Part shown: positions 1 to 5,554 of the stretch, piece by piece
How positions within the stretch are numbered: position 1 is the first letter of the stretch
Layout: each line of letters begins with the position of its first letter
Source of the DNA: Bacteroidota bacterium
GTDB lineage: Bacteria > Bacteroidota > Bacteroidia > Flavobacteriales_F > PHOS-HE28
Length of the DNA: 5,880 bases
Direction of reading: 5' to 3'
Assembly: GCA_023428865.1 (NCBI GenBank)
Contig: JAEYWT010000276.1
Span: forward strand, 1 to 5,880
Position numbers and translations under genes: made by a program
Notes under the pieces: generated by a model
Seen by the model: the letters and a program-made list of their open reading frames with translations, nothing else
Databases searched by the model: none
What the model was told of the DNA's origin: nothing

Positions 1-259
1 CCTCCACCCCGTCCTTGGGGTCCTGATCCACCACACTGCCCTTTGGTAGCTGATCGGTATAGACCGAGTCGATCACCATGGCCAACAATTCGCGACTGGC
101 TAGCATGGACGCTGCTTCATCCAGCGCCATACCCTTGAGGTCGGGAACACGTGAAGACGTGCCGTGCAAGGTGTAGAAACGCAACCACGACCAACCGGCC
201 AGCAGTAGCGCCCCGACCACCAGGATGGGAAGGATGGTGTGTATTAGGCGCTTGCGCAT
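1..259 (-). CDS. PASTA domain-containing membrane protein (N-terminal part, cut by the window edge)
   Basis: Reading the complement from an ATG at 259 gives 86 codons with no stop before the left edge, so the C-terminus is missing. The product starts MRKR, followed by a hydrophobic helix at about residues 5–27, which predicts a short cytoplasmic tail and an extracytoplasmic body. A first PASTA repeat begins with VPDLKG (residues 38–43) and ends near PKGSVVDQDPKDG (72–84), the usual beta-alpha-beta-beta PASTA pattern. PASTA repeats bind peptidoglycan-like ligands, and in Bacteroidota such single-pass proteins commonly lie beside ddl, as here (established knowledge). There is no kinase domain before the membrane helix, so this is not a PknB-type kinase. 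The ATG at 259 is preferred because the basic tail and helix follow at once and a promoter box lies just upstream; an in-frame ATG further up would add an uncharacteristic leader. The precise function is unknown; a cell-wall role is inferred. Confidence 0.88.
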   Translation of the reverse strand, partial: MRKRLIHTILPILVVGALLLAGWSWLRFYTLHGTSSRVPDLKGMALDEAASMLASRELLAMVIDSVYTDQLPKGSVVDQDPKDGVE

Positions 260-275
260 ACGTATTGGGCGGCGC

Positions 276-283
276 CAAAGATA
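276..283 (-). promoter_or_regulatory. Bacteroidota-type -7 promoter box for the PASTA gene
   Basis: The minus strand reads TATCTTTG, an exact match to the TAnnTTTG -7 element of the Bacteroidota primary sigma factor. It ends 16 nt before the ATG at 259, implying a leader of roughly 10 nt. No convincing TTTG -33 element is visible about 20 nt further upstream, so the assignment rests on the -7 box and its position. Confidence 0.55.
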
Positions 284-342
284 GAAGCCTGCGCGGGCGG
301 CGGGTCCACAGTGCATGGTTCACACTTCACCACCCCGCCGCG

Positions 343-369
343 ACCAGCAGAAGGGTCCTAACCAGCAGA
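343..369. repeat. Pair of 9-bp direct repeats upstream of ddl
   Basis: ACCAGCAGA occurs at 343–351 and again at 361–369, 18 bp start to start. The second copy overlaps the candidate ddl -7 box. The spacing of nearly two helical turns would suit a dimeric regulator, but a chance repeat in GC-rich DNA is equally possible. Confidence 0.3.
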
Positions 370-373
370 TTTG
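366..373 (+). promoter_or_regulatory. Candidate -7 promoter box for ddl
   Basis: CAGATTTG matches the TAnnTTTG element at all fixed positions except the first. It ends 16 nt before the ddl ATG at 390, the same distance as the TATCTTTG box of the divergent PASTA gene. No clear -33 element is seen, so this is tentative. Confidence 0.3.
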
Positions 374-389
374 CAGCATTCCAGAACCC

Positions 390-1388
390 ATGCCACGTCC
401 ACTCATCGCCATTTTCCGAGGCGGCTACACCGGCGAATCCGTCATCAGCATGCAAAGCGCCCGCACCATGATGGACGCGTTGGATGCGAACCTCTACGAA
501 GGGTTGTACGTGACCCTTTCCCGCGAAACCTGGACCTGTGAACGGGCCGATGGCAGCGCTGTCCCGTTCGATCGCGGCAATTGTTCGGCGGACCGTGGGC
601 AAGGCCCAGAGCCATTCGACGCAGTGCTCATCGCGATACATGGCACACCCGGCGAGGATGGAAAACTACAGGGCTACCTGGATATGCTGGGCATTCCCTA
701 CCAGACCGGCGGGGTGCTGGCCATGGCCCTTACCATGAGCAAATTCAGCACTACCGGGCTCTTGCGGCAGATGGGCTTCCGGGTGGCCCCTTCGGTGATG
801 CTCCGTGGCCGCAATGCCATGACACCAGAGGCCATCATCGCGGAAACAGGACTGCCGTGCTTCGTGAAACCCGACAGCAGTGGCAGCAGCTTGGGCATCA
901 GCAAGGTGAAGGAGGTCCGTGACCTTGCCCCTGCGCTGGAGCGAGCCTTCGCAGAAGACAACACGGTGATGTGCGAAGGGTTCATCCGTGGTCGGGAACT
1001 GACCTGTGGCGTGATCAGGCTGAATGGTATCGTGGAGGCCCTGCCGGTTTGCGAGATCCGCACCAGCAGCGAGTTCTTCGATTACCACGCCAAATACCAC
1101 GCGGCTGATACCCAAGAGCTGGTGCCCGCCCCTATTCCGGACACGATCACGCGCATCGTTCAGGAGCGGTCCGTGGCCATCTATTCCGCGCTGAAATGCG
1201 ATGGCATGGTGAGGGTGGATCACATGTGGTCCGACCCGGGTGAAACGGACGCCGATGTGGTGACCATTGAGGTGAACACCACCCCTGGCTTCAGTGCGGC
1301 AAGCATCTTTCCGAAGATGTTGACCGCGTCCGGCATCGGCGTGGCGCCTGCGGTGAACGGCATGGTGGTCGGCATGCTTCAGCGGTAA
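390..1388 (+). CDS. ddl: D-alanine–D-alanine ligase
   Basis: This 332-residue cytoplasmic ATP-grasp enzyme joins two D-alanines to make the dipeptide that MurF adds to the peptidoglycan precursor. The N-terminal substrate domain shows GGYTGESVIS (11–20, with the conserved Glu16) and HGTPGEDG (84–91). The ATP-grasp part has the nucleotide-binding KPDSSGSSLG (160–169), CEGFIRGRELTCG (195–207), the omega-loop FFDYHAKY (229–236), RVD (275–277) and the metal-binding IEVNTTPG (293–300), followed by Ser305. Tyr236 of the omega-loop is the residue typical of D-Ala–D-Ala rather than D-Ala–D-lactate ligases. Length is normal for the family. The ATG at 390 is chosen because IAIFRGG, the first beta strand, follows it directly; the frame opens earlier at 315 but adds an unrelated 25-residue leader. 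The gene diverges from the PASTA gene, and its last 10 bp overlap the end of rdgB on the other strand. RVDHM in place of the more usual RIDF/Y is a mild variation. Confidence 0.97.
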   Translation: MPRPLIAIFRGGYTGESVISMQSARTMMDALDANLYEGLYVTLSRETWTCERADGSAVPFDRGNCSADRGQGPEPFDAVLIAIHGTPGEDGKLQGYLDMLGIPYQTGGVLAMALTMSKFSTTGLLRQMGFRVAPSVMLRGRNAMTPEAIIAETGLPCFVKPDSSGSSLGISKVKEVRDLAPALERAFAEDNTVMCEGFIRGRELTCGVIRLNGIVEALPVCEIRTSSEFFDYHAKYHAADTQELVPAPIPDTITRIVQERSVAIYSALKCDGMVRVDHMWSDPGETDADVVTIEVNTTPGFSAASIFPKMLTASGIGVAPAVNGMVVGMLQR

Positions 1389-1960
1389 CACTGGGCCAAG
1401 TACTCCACGAGTTTGGCCATGGCCCTGCCACGGTGACTGATGGCGTTCTTGCCGGCCTTATCCATTTCGGCAAAGGTGATCGAATATCCAACTGGAATGA
1501 AGATGGGATCATAGCCGAACCCACCTGTTCCACTGGCCTTTTGCGCTATGGTGCCTTCTACCACACCTTCGAAGGTATGTTCCCCTTTTTCATCGATCAA
1601 GGCCAATACCGTACGGAAACGAGCACCGCGTTGTTTGCCCACCAGTTCGTTCAAGAGCTTAGCCATGTTGGCCTGAGGATCCCTTTCTTCTCCAGCGTAA
1701 CGGGCAGAGTACACACCGGGAGCGCCGTTCAGGGCGTCCACCTCCAAGCCGGTATCATCAGCGATGCAGGGCATTCGGCATCGCTCGAAGGCGAAGCGTG
1801 CTTTCTGGAGCGCGTTCCCCTCTAGGGTGGCACTGGTCTCGGGCAGATCATTCGGCAAACCCGCCTCAGTCAAGGATACAACCAAGAAGGAGCTGGGAAG
1901 AAGGGCTTTCAGTTCCACCACCTTCCCTTGATTGCCAGTGCAGAGCAGGACTCGATACAT
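1379..1960 (-). CDS. rdgB: Non-canonical purine NTP pyrophosphatase (dITP/XTP pyrophosphatase, RdgB/HAM1 family)
   Basis: This cytosolic enzyme hydrolyses dITP, ITP and XTP to the monophosphate plus pyrophosphate, keeping deaminated purines out of DNA and RNA. The 193-residue product carries the whole family signature: TGNQGK near the N-terminus (8–13), TLEGNALQKA (45–54), ADDTGLEVDALNG with the catalytic Asp pair (67–79), PGVYSARYAGE (81–91), GGFGYDPIF (146–154) and the KNAISHRGRA nucleotide-binding end. The ATG at 1960 is preferred, since MYRVLLCTGN places the first strand at the usual distance; an upstream TTG at 1969 would add only three residues. A 60-nt gap follows the glycosyltransferase stop, so rdgB may be read through from the sugar operon or have its own weak promoter; TAATTTG lies 6 nt before the ATG with a -7 spacing one base too short. 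Its 3' end overlaps ddl by 10 bp, leaving no room for a dedicated terminator. Confidence 0.96.
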   Translation of the reverse strand: MYRVLLCTGNQGKVVELKALLPSSFLVVSLTEAGLPNDLPETSATLEGNALQKARFAFERCRMPCIADDTGLEVDALNGAPGVYSARYAGEERDPQANMAKLLNELVGKQRGARFRTVLALIDEKGEHTFEGVVEGTIAQKASGTGGFGYDPIFIPVGYSITFAEMDKAGKNAISHRGRAMAKLVEYLAQCYR

Positions 1961-2020
1961 GGGGACCAAATTACCGCCACGACCAAGGCACGATCGTCGG
2001 CAACTGCACTATCTCAGGAT

Positions 2021-2956
2021 CTAGGTTCGACTTACGGAAGCAACCACTGTAGAGCGCACAGCATATTGCGGCTTCCCCCGCTGCATCAGGTAAAGCCTCC
2101 CCAAGTACTCACCGATCAACCCAAGTGTGAGCAGTTGTATACCAGCGAAGACCAGCACCACGGAAACGATGGAAGCCCAGCCTTGTGGTGTATCCCGTAC
2201 AAAGCGCTCGAAGACCGCGAACATGGCCATACCAAAACCTACCACGCTGAACAATGCACCGATGAAACTACTGATCCGCAAAGGCATCACCGAAAAGTTC
2301 ACGAACATCATGAGCCAATGGCGCACAAGCTTACGGAAGGTGTAGTTGCTATCGCCTTCGGTACGCGCAGCATGCAATACCGTTAGCCTGCCGATCCTGC
2401 GTGTGTTCTCGAGGATCAACCCATCGATATACGGATATGGTCCGGCGTAGGTCAACACCCTGTCCCTAAGAAAGCGGTTGATGCAACGGAAACTCGATAA
2501 GTACAAACCTTTGGGTTTATCGATCATGAAGCGGGCAACAGCATCATTGAACCGACTACCCAAGTTGCGGAACCAGGAATGTCTCTTCCGTTCGTACCGG
2601 GTGTACACCACATCGAACTGCTGGTTCGCTCGGGCATACTCGAACAGCTTCACCACCTCCGAAGGTGGGTTCTGGAAATCATCATCGATGTTGATGATGT
2701 ACGCTCCATTGGCTGCTGCGTACCCCGCCATCACGGCATTGTGCTCGCCGAAGTTGCGCGCCAGATCGATGGCGATCATGGTCATGGGTGCGTTCGCACA
2801 GATCCGCTGGATCACCTCCCAACTATCGTCCGCACTACCATCATTCACCAAGACCAACTCGACCCCTCCATCCACTTCCAATGCCGCCAGTTCTTTCACC
2901 AACCGTTCAATGGAACGTGCACCATTGTACACCGGAATTACGATGGAGAGCATCAT
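2021..2956 (-). CDS. GT2 family polyprenyl-phosphate glycosyltransferase (ArnC/GtrB/DPM1-like)
   Basis: This 311-residue membrane enzyme most likely transfers a nucleotide-activated sugar onto undecaprenyl phosphate at the cytoplasmic face. The N-terminal GT-A domain begins with SIVIPVYNG (4–12), then VNDGS (37–41), LARNFGEHNAVMAGY (65–79) and the metal/nucleotide-binding IDDDFQNPP (90–98). SWFRNLGSRFND (127–138) and TEGDSNYTFRKL (199–210) match ArnC in order and spacing as I recall it. Two membrane helices follow, at about 229–252 and 260–283, and then GEYLGRLY (282–289), the hallmark tail of ArnC/GtrB-type enzymes. The start at 2956 lies 2 nt after the methyltransferase stop (TGACCATGATG), so translation is probably coupled; an adjacent ATG at 2953 is possible. 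The sugar donor cannot be read from sequence. The operon suggests a dTDP-amino-dideoxyhexose, although a UDP-sugar donor is not excluded. Confidence 0.92.
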   Translation of the reverse strand: MMLSIVIPVYNGARSIERLVKELAALEVDGGVELVLVNDGSADDSWEVIQRICANAPMTMIAIDLARNFGEHNAVMAGYAAANGAYIINIDDDFQNPPSEVVKLFEYARANQQFDVVYTRYERKRHSWFRNLGSRFNDAVARFMIDKPKGLYLSSFRCINRFLRDRVLTYAGPYPYIDGLILENTRRIGRLTVLHAARTEGDSNYTFRKLVRHWLMMFVNFSVMPLRISSFIGALFSVVGFGMAMFAVFERFVRDTPQGWASIVSVVLVFAGIQLLTLGLIGEYLGRLYLMQRGKPQYAVRSTVVASVSRT

Positions 2957-2958
2957 GG

Positions 2959-3693
2959 TCAGCGCACCCGTTGAGCGATGAAGAACGCGGAGCCGCCGAA
3001 TGGAAGGGCGATCCCTCTACGCAAACACGCGCTTTCCATGGAAACACCACCCTTGAACAGGTTGTTCAGCATCGGGTTGAACGGGGTTACGTCACTGGCC
3101 TCCGGAGCGGGCAGCAATTTGCGACGGATGACCATGAGCGGGAACAATAGGGTGTTCCAATACGATGCAAAAATGGGCTTAAAGCCGTGCTTCCGCAAGA
3201 GGGCCAACCCTTCTGGGCGTGTGAAGCGCTTTACTTGCCCGACCGCCGTGTCGTGATACGAATGCATCCACTGGTATGCGGCCAGGTTGAGCACGCAAAT
3301 GCCCCCAGGCCTCAACACGCGATGGAATCCAGCAAGGGCTGCATCAACATTGATCCGATAGCCCAGCACATCGCAGCTCACCAATGCATCGAAGGATCCA
3401 TCGGCGTGCGGCAGAGCATCGACCGAACCCACCAATGCGGACGCCCCAGTCTTGGACCGCGTGTAGGCACAGGCCTGCTCCGAAATGTCCAAGCCATGTA
3501 AGCGAGCGTTCGGAAAATGCCGCCCGATCGCTTTGAGCGTACCGCCTGTGCCACAACCGGCGTCCAATACAGCGGTGAACGTTCCGCCATGCTTGGCCAA
3601 CGCGTTGATCACATTGGTGTGCAGTCCATGGTACCACCACATGGTCTCCTCCAGAGCGGCCATGCGGTCGTACTCCTCGGCCACCATGCTCAT
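2959..3693 (-). CDS. Class I SAM-dependent methyltransferase of the sugar operon
   Basis: The 244-residue soluble product has a Rossmann methyltransferase fold. Motif I is VLDAGCGTG (42–50), the acidic second strand is HGLDIS (66–71), motif II is FDALVSCDVL (101–110) and motif III is VLRPGGICVLN (126–136). The N-terminal stretch YDRMAALEETMWWYHGLH (8–25), with its WW pair, belongs to a methyltransferase subgroup often found in polysaccharide and polyprenyl-glycan clusters. Substrate is unknown. Position directly after the ketoisomerase, with an ATGA 4-nt overlap (3690–3693), and 2 nt before the glycosyltransferase argues that it acts on the same sugar, as an N- or O-methyltransferase, or on the lipid-linked glycan. 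By gene content the ketoisomerase–aminotransferase–methyltransferase trio recalls Tyl1a–TylB–TylM1 of mycaminose synthesis, but I see no strong similarity to TylM1 beyond the shared fold. A start at 3687 would shorten it by two residues. Confidence 0.88.
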   Translation of the reverse strand: MSMVAEEYDRMAALEETMWWYHGLHTNVINALAKHGGTFTAVLDAGCGTGGTLKAIGRHFPNARLHGLDISEQACAYTRSKTGASALVGSVDALPHADGSFDALVSCDVLGYRINVDAALAGFHRVLRPGGICVLNLAAYQWMHSYHDTAVGQVKRFTRPEGLALLRKHGFKPIFASYWNTLLFPLMVIRRKLLPAPEASDVTPFNPMLNNLFKGGVSMESACLRRGIALPFGGSAFFIAQRVR

Positions 3694-4109
3694 AGGCCCT
3701 TGTACTTGAGGTACTCTTTGCGGTCGCGCATGTAATCCTCCGGGTCGTATGGGTAGTCACAGAAGACCGCCAAGACCGTATCGCTGCTTTCGAAGATGAT
3801 GTGGTTCCAGATCCCAGGGGGTATGGATAGTCCTTGCTCGGGACTATCGAGAACGATACGGCAATGCGAACGCCCATCATCCAAGACCGCAGATACCCTA
3901 CCGTGCAGACAGATGAGCACTTGGGTACAATATCGATGGGCATGGTCACCTCGGATCCCACCAGGTGGCACCCCGGTAATGGTGAACACTCTACGAATGG
4001 GAATGCCCAAGCTCTCACCACCCATATCAGGCAAGACCGTGAGCGTGCCGTTCTGGATATGCTGCCAGAAGCGCAGCTGCACGAGGGAGCCGATGGTGGT
4101 GTCCTGCAT
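3690..4109 (-). CDS. dTDP-6-deoxy-hexose 3,4-ketoisomerase (FdtA/QdtA, WxcM-like cupin)
   Basis: This 139-residue single-domain cupin moves the keto group of dTDP-4-keto-6-deoxyglucose from C4 to C3, preparing it for amination. The family core is plain: RRVFTITGVPPGG (39–51), RGDHAH with the two catalytic-region histidines (53–58), TQVLICLHG (62–70), LDSPEQGLSIPPGIW (87–101) and the tail DYPYDPEDYMRDR (118–130). Length matches stand-alone FdtA/QdtA enzymes rather than the longer acetyltransferase–WxcM fusions. It follows the aminotransferase stop by 5 nt and overlaps the methyltransferase by 4 nt. Whether the product is the galacto (Fuc3N, FdtA) or gluco (Qui3N, QdtA) series is not clear. The region after the conserved Trp reads WNHIIF, unlike the WHEM I recall in both characterised types, and the N-terminal position that is Arg or Tyr in those enzymes appears to be Asn20. 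I therefore give no gene symbol. Confidence 0.9.
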   Translation of the reverse strand: MQDTTIGSLVQLRFWQHIQNGTLTVLPDMGGESLGIPIRRVFTITGVPPGGIRGDHAHRYCTQVLICLHGRVSAVLDDGRSHCRIVLDSPEQGLSIPPGIWNHIIFESSDTVLAVFCDYPYDPEDYMRDRKEYLKYKGL

Positions 4110-4114
4110 GGACG

Positions 4115-5230
4115 CTAGCTGAAGAAGGTGGTGATCGCTGCTATGACACGAGCCTGATCGTCATCTGACAGTTCAGGGTATAGCGGCAACGAAAGTACGG
4201 TGTTCGCGACCTCTTCGGTGCTGGCCATGGAGCCTGTGCGGATCCAGCCACTATAGGCGGATTGAAGGTGTACCGGCAACAGGTAGTGTACACCGGCTTG
4301 TATCCCAAAACCTAACAGGTGCTTACGCAAGGCATCCCGGGTGGTCTGGTCGGCCAGACGAACCACGTACAGGTGGAATACGTGCTGGCAAACAGGCATC
4401 ACCTGAGGCAAGAACAAAGGCAGCTCTTTCAACCCAGCGCTATAGGCTTCCGCTAGGGCGATGCGCCTACCGGTGAAGGCTGGTAAGTGCTTCAATTTCA
4501 CCTGAAGGATCGCAGCCTGTAGGGGGTCCAAGCGACTGTTCCAGCCTTCGACCAAACTGTGCTGAGGCACATCCCATCCATACTGCCGCAGGAGCCTGAG
4601 CTTTCGCGCTAGTTCACCATCGTTGCATATGACCATACCCCCATCTCCGATGGCTCCGAGGTTCTTGGTGGGATAGAAACTGAAGGTGGAAAGATCTCCA
4701 AAGCTGCCAACCATTCGCCCGTGATACATTGCCCCATGCGCCTGCGCACAATCTTCGATAAGCTTGAGGCCATGAGTCTGACACACCTCTTTCAGCCCAG
4801 TGAGATCGACCGGGTGCCCGTACAAATGGACGGCGATGATGGCCTTTGTGCGTGGGCCGATCAATTTCCGGACCTCCTCAACGGAAATGGTGTAAGTGTT
4901 CGGGTCCACATCTGCCAGCACCGGCTCTGCACCGCTCATGCGAATGGCGGCCACCGTAGCAACCGCCGTATGCGATACGGCAATGACCTCATCGCCCCTG
5001 CCAAGACCCAACGCCCGCAAGGCCAGATGGATAGCATCGGTACCATTGTTCACACCAACACCGTGGGCCATGCCCACATATTCGGCGAAGGCAGTTTCAA
5101 AACGCTCCACCGTGGCCCCGAGCACATAGCTTGGCCCGTTAAGCACCTCGGCTATCGCCCCATCTATCTCGGCCCTCAACGCCAAATAACCAGCGCGTGG
5201 GTCAGCGACAGCAAGTATCCGGTCAGACAT
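4115..5230 (-). CDS. PLP-dependent sugar-nucleotide aminotransferase (DegT/DnrJ/EryC1/StrS family, FdtB/QdtB/TylB-like)
   Basis: The 371-residue cytosolic enzyme is expected to transaminate a 3-keto-6-deoxyhexose nucleotide, usually using glutamate, to give a dTDP-3-amino-3,6-dideoxyhexose. Visible hallmarks are GPSYVLG (32–38), NNGTDA (61–66) for phosphate binding, EDCAQAHGA (159–167) contacting the PLP ring, and SFYPTKNLGAIGDGG (184–198), where Lys189 forms the Schiff base. GWNSRLDPLQAAILQVKL (229–246) follows; this segment from the partner subunit closes the active site. HYLLPVHLQ in the C-terminal part is also typical. Assignment to the 3-amino branch rests on the ketoisomerase 5 nt downstream. 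The ATG at 5230 is preferred over one at 5275, because MSDRILAVADP begins near the usual N-terminus and the 15 extra residues are proline-rich and atypical. It is the first gene of the minus-strand operon; no clear TAnnTTTG box lies close upstream. Confidence 0.92.
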   Translation of the reverse strand: MSDRILAVADPRAGYLALRAEIDGAIAEVLNGPSYVLGATVERFETAFAEYVGMAHGVGVNNGTDAIHLALRALGLGRGDEVIAVSHTAVATVAAIRMSGAEPVLADVDPNTYTISVEEVRKLIGPRTKAIIAVHLYGHPVDLTGLKEVCQTHGLKLIEDCAQAHGAMYHGRMVGSFGDLSTFSFYPTKNLGAIGDGGMVICNDGELARKLRLLRQYGWDVPQHSLVEGWNSRLDPLQAAILQVKLKHLPAFTGRRIALAEAYSAGLKELPLFLPQVMPVCQHVFHLYVVRLADQTTRDALRKHLLGFGIQAGVHYLLPVHLQSAYSGWIRTGSMASTEEVANTVLSLPLYPELSDDDQARVIAAITTFFS

Positions 5231-5350
5231 AGCTGGGTGGAATTGACGGTAAAGGAAAGGAGAAGGTGGGTACATTCAGAAACCACCAAAAGGCGCAGAA
5301 CGCTCTTGGGCATTTTCCACGATCGAACGCAACCATTCCATCGTTCGTCC

Positions 5351-5379
5351 GTTGTCACTTAAGCTCGCGGTGTGACAAC
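5351..5379. repeat. 8-bp perfect inverted repeat, possible operator or hairpin
   Basis: GTTGTCAC (5351–5358) is the exact reverse complement of GTGACAAC (5372–5379), with a 13-bp centre. The centre-to-centre distance of 21 bp, two helical turns, suits a dimeric regulator. There is no T-tract after either arm, so it is not a typical intrinsic terminator. It lies about 120 bp before the aminotransferase start and 175 bp before the GT39-like start. Confidence 0.4.
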
Positions 5380-5506
5380 ATCGACTTGCCTTCGTTCGAA
5401 CTGCTCCATGTTCAGTACCGTTCATGTGTATAGCTAGGCCGATGGATACACGACACCATGTTCGGTTCTGAGCTTGACCCACAGTTAGATCCTTCTTGAA
5501 ATATAC

Positions 5507-5514
5507 TATCCTTG
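5507..5514 (+). promoter_or_regulatory. Candidate -7 promoter box for the GT39-like gene
   Basis: TATCCTTG matches the TAnnTTTG element except for one base and sits in a locally AT-rich patch. It would start transcription near 5520, leaving a leader of about 35 nt before the ATG at 5555. No good -33 element is seen about 20 nt upstream. Confidence 0.3.
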
Positions 5515-5554
5515 CCGCGCCTTTTCGACCCACCCGAACTGGAAGACCCGCTCC

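Larger units (their letters stand above)
260..389. other. Divergent intergenic region between the PASTA gene and ddl
   Basis: These 130 bp separate two genes read outward. They hold the TATCTTTG box facing left (276–283), a weaker CAGATTTG box facing right (366–373) and a 9-bp direct repeat ACCAGCAGA (343–351 and 361–369). An open frame from 315 runs into ddl, but its 25 extra residues do not resemble a ligase N-terminus, so I treat the stretch as non-coding. No Shine–Dalgarno sequence precedes either start. Confidence 0.6.
5231..5554. other. Divergent intergenic region between the aminotransferase operon and the GT39-like gene
   Basis: This 324-bp stretch has no recognisable gene. Short open frames, the longest being 85 codons on the minus strand at 5276–5533, resemble no family I know. 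It is expected to carry promoters for both divergent units. Its visible structure is an 8-bp inverted repeat (5351–5379), a self-complementary GTTCGAAC (5394–5401), a weak 6-bp inverted repeat GTGTAT/ATACAC (5426–5451) and an AT-rich patch near 5498–5508 with boxes resembling TAnnTTTG in both directions. No tRNA-like or riboswitch-like fold was recognised by eye. Confidence 0.6.

Noticed and set aside
315..389. Upstream in-frame start that would lengthen ddl by 25 residues
   Set aside because: The extra residues are polar and unlike any Ddl N-terminus; IAIFRGG right after the ATG at 390 is the expected first beta strand.
666..1391. Long minus-strand open frame (241 codons) antisense to ddl
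   Set aside because: It mirrors a firmly identified ddl gene; its His- and Arg-rich composition is typical of a shadow frame in GC-rich DNA.
1416..1425. Palindrome GGCCATGGCC, also found inside ddl near 718
   Set aside because: Both copies lie in coding sequence encoding Met-Ala/Ala-Met type residues; chance restriction-site-like palindromes.
3344..4021. 225-codon minus-strand frame overlapping the ketoisomerase and methyltransferase
   Set aside because: It is a different frame of two well-supported genes and shows no family motif.
5231..5275. Upstream ATG at 5275 extending the aminotransferase by 15 residues
   Set aside because: The extension is proline-rich and atypical; the ATG at 5230 gives a normal family length.
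5406..5463. Direct repeat CCATGTTC at 5406–5413 and 5456–5463
   Set aside because: Eight bases repeated once over 50 bp in a non-coding stretch carries little weight, and no further copies are seen.
5498..5505. TATATTTC on the minus strand as a promoter for the aminotransferase operon
   Set aside because: It lacks the final G of TAnnTTTG, has no -33 partner and would leave a leader of about 260 nt.
5474..5507. E. coli-like promoter TTGACC … TATACT on the plus strand
   Set aside because: The spacer is 22 bp, too long for a sigma70 promoter, and the organism appears to be Bacteroidota with a different consensus.
5276..5533. 85-codon minus-strand frame in the intergenic region, ending right at the 5275 ATG
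   Set aside because: No recognisable motif, hydrophobic pattern or RBS; it lies in the divergent promoter region and reads like chance sequence.
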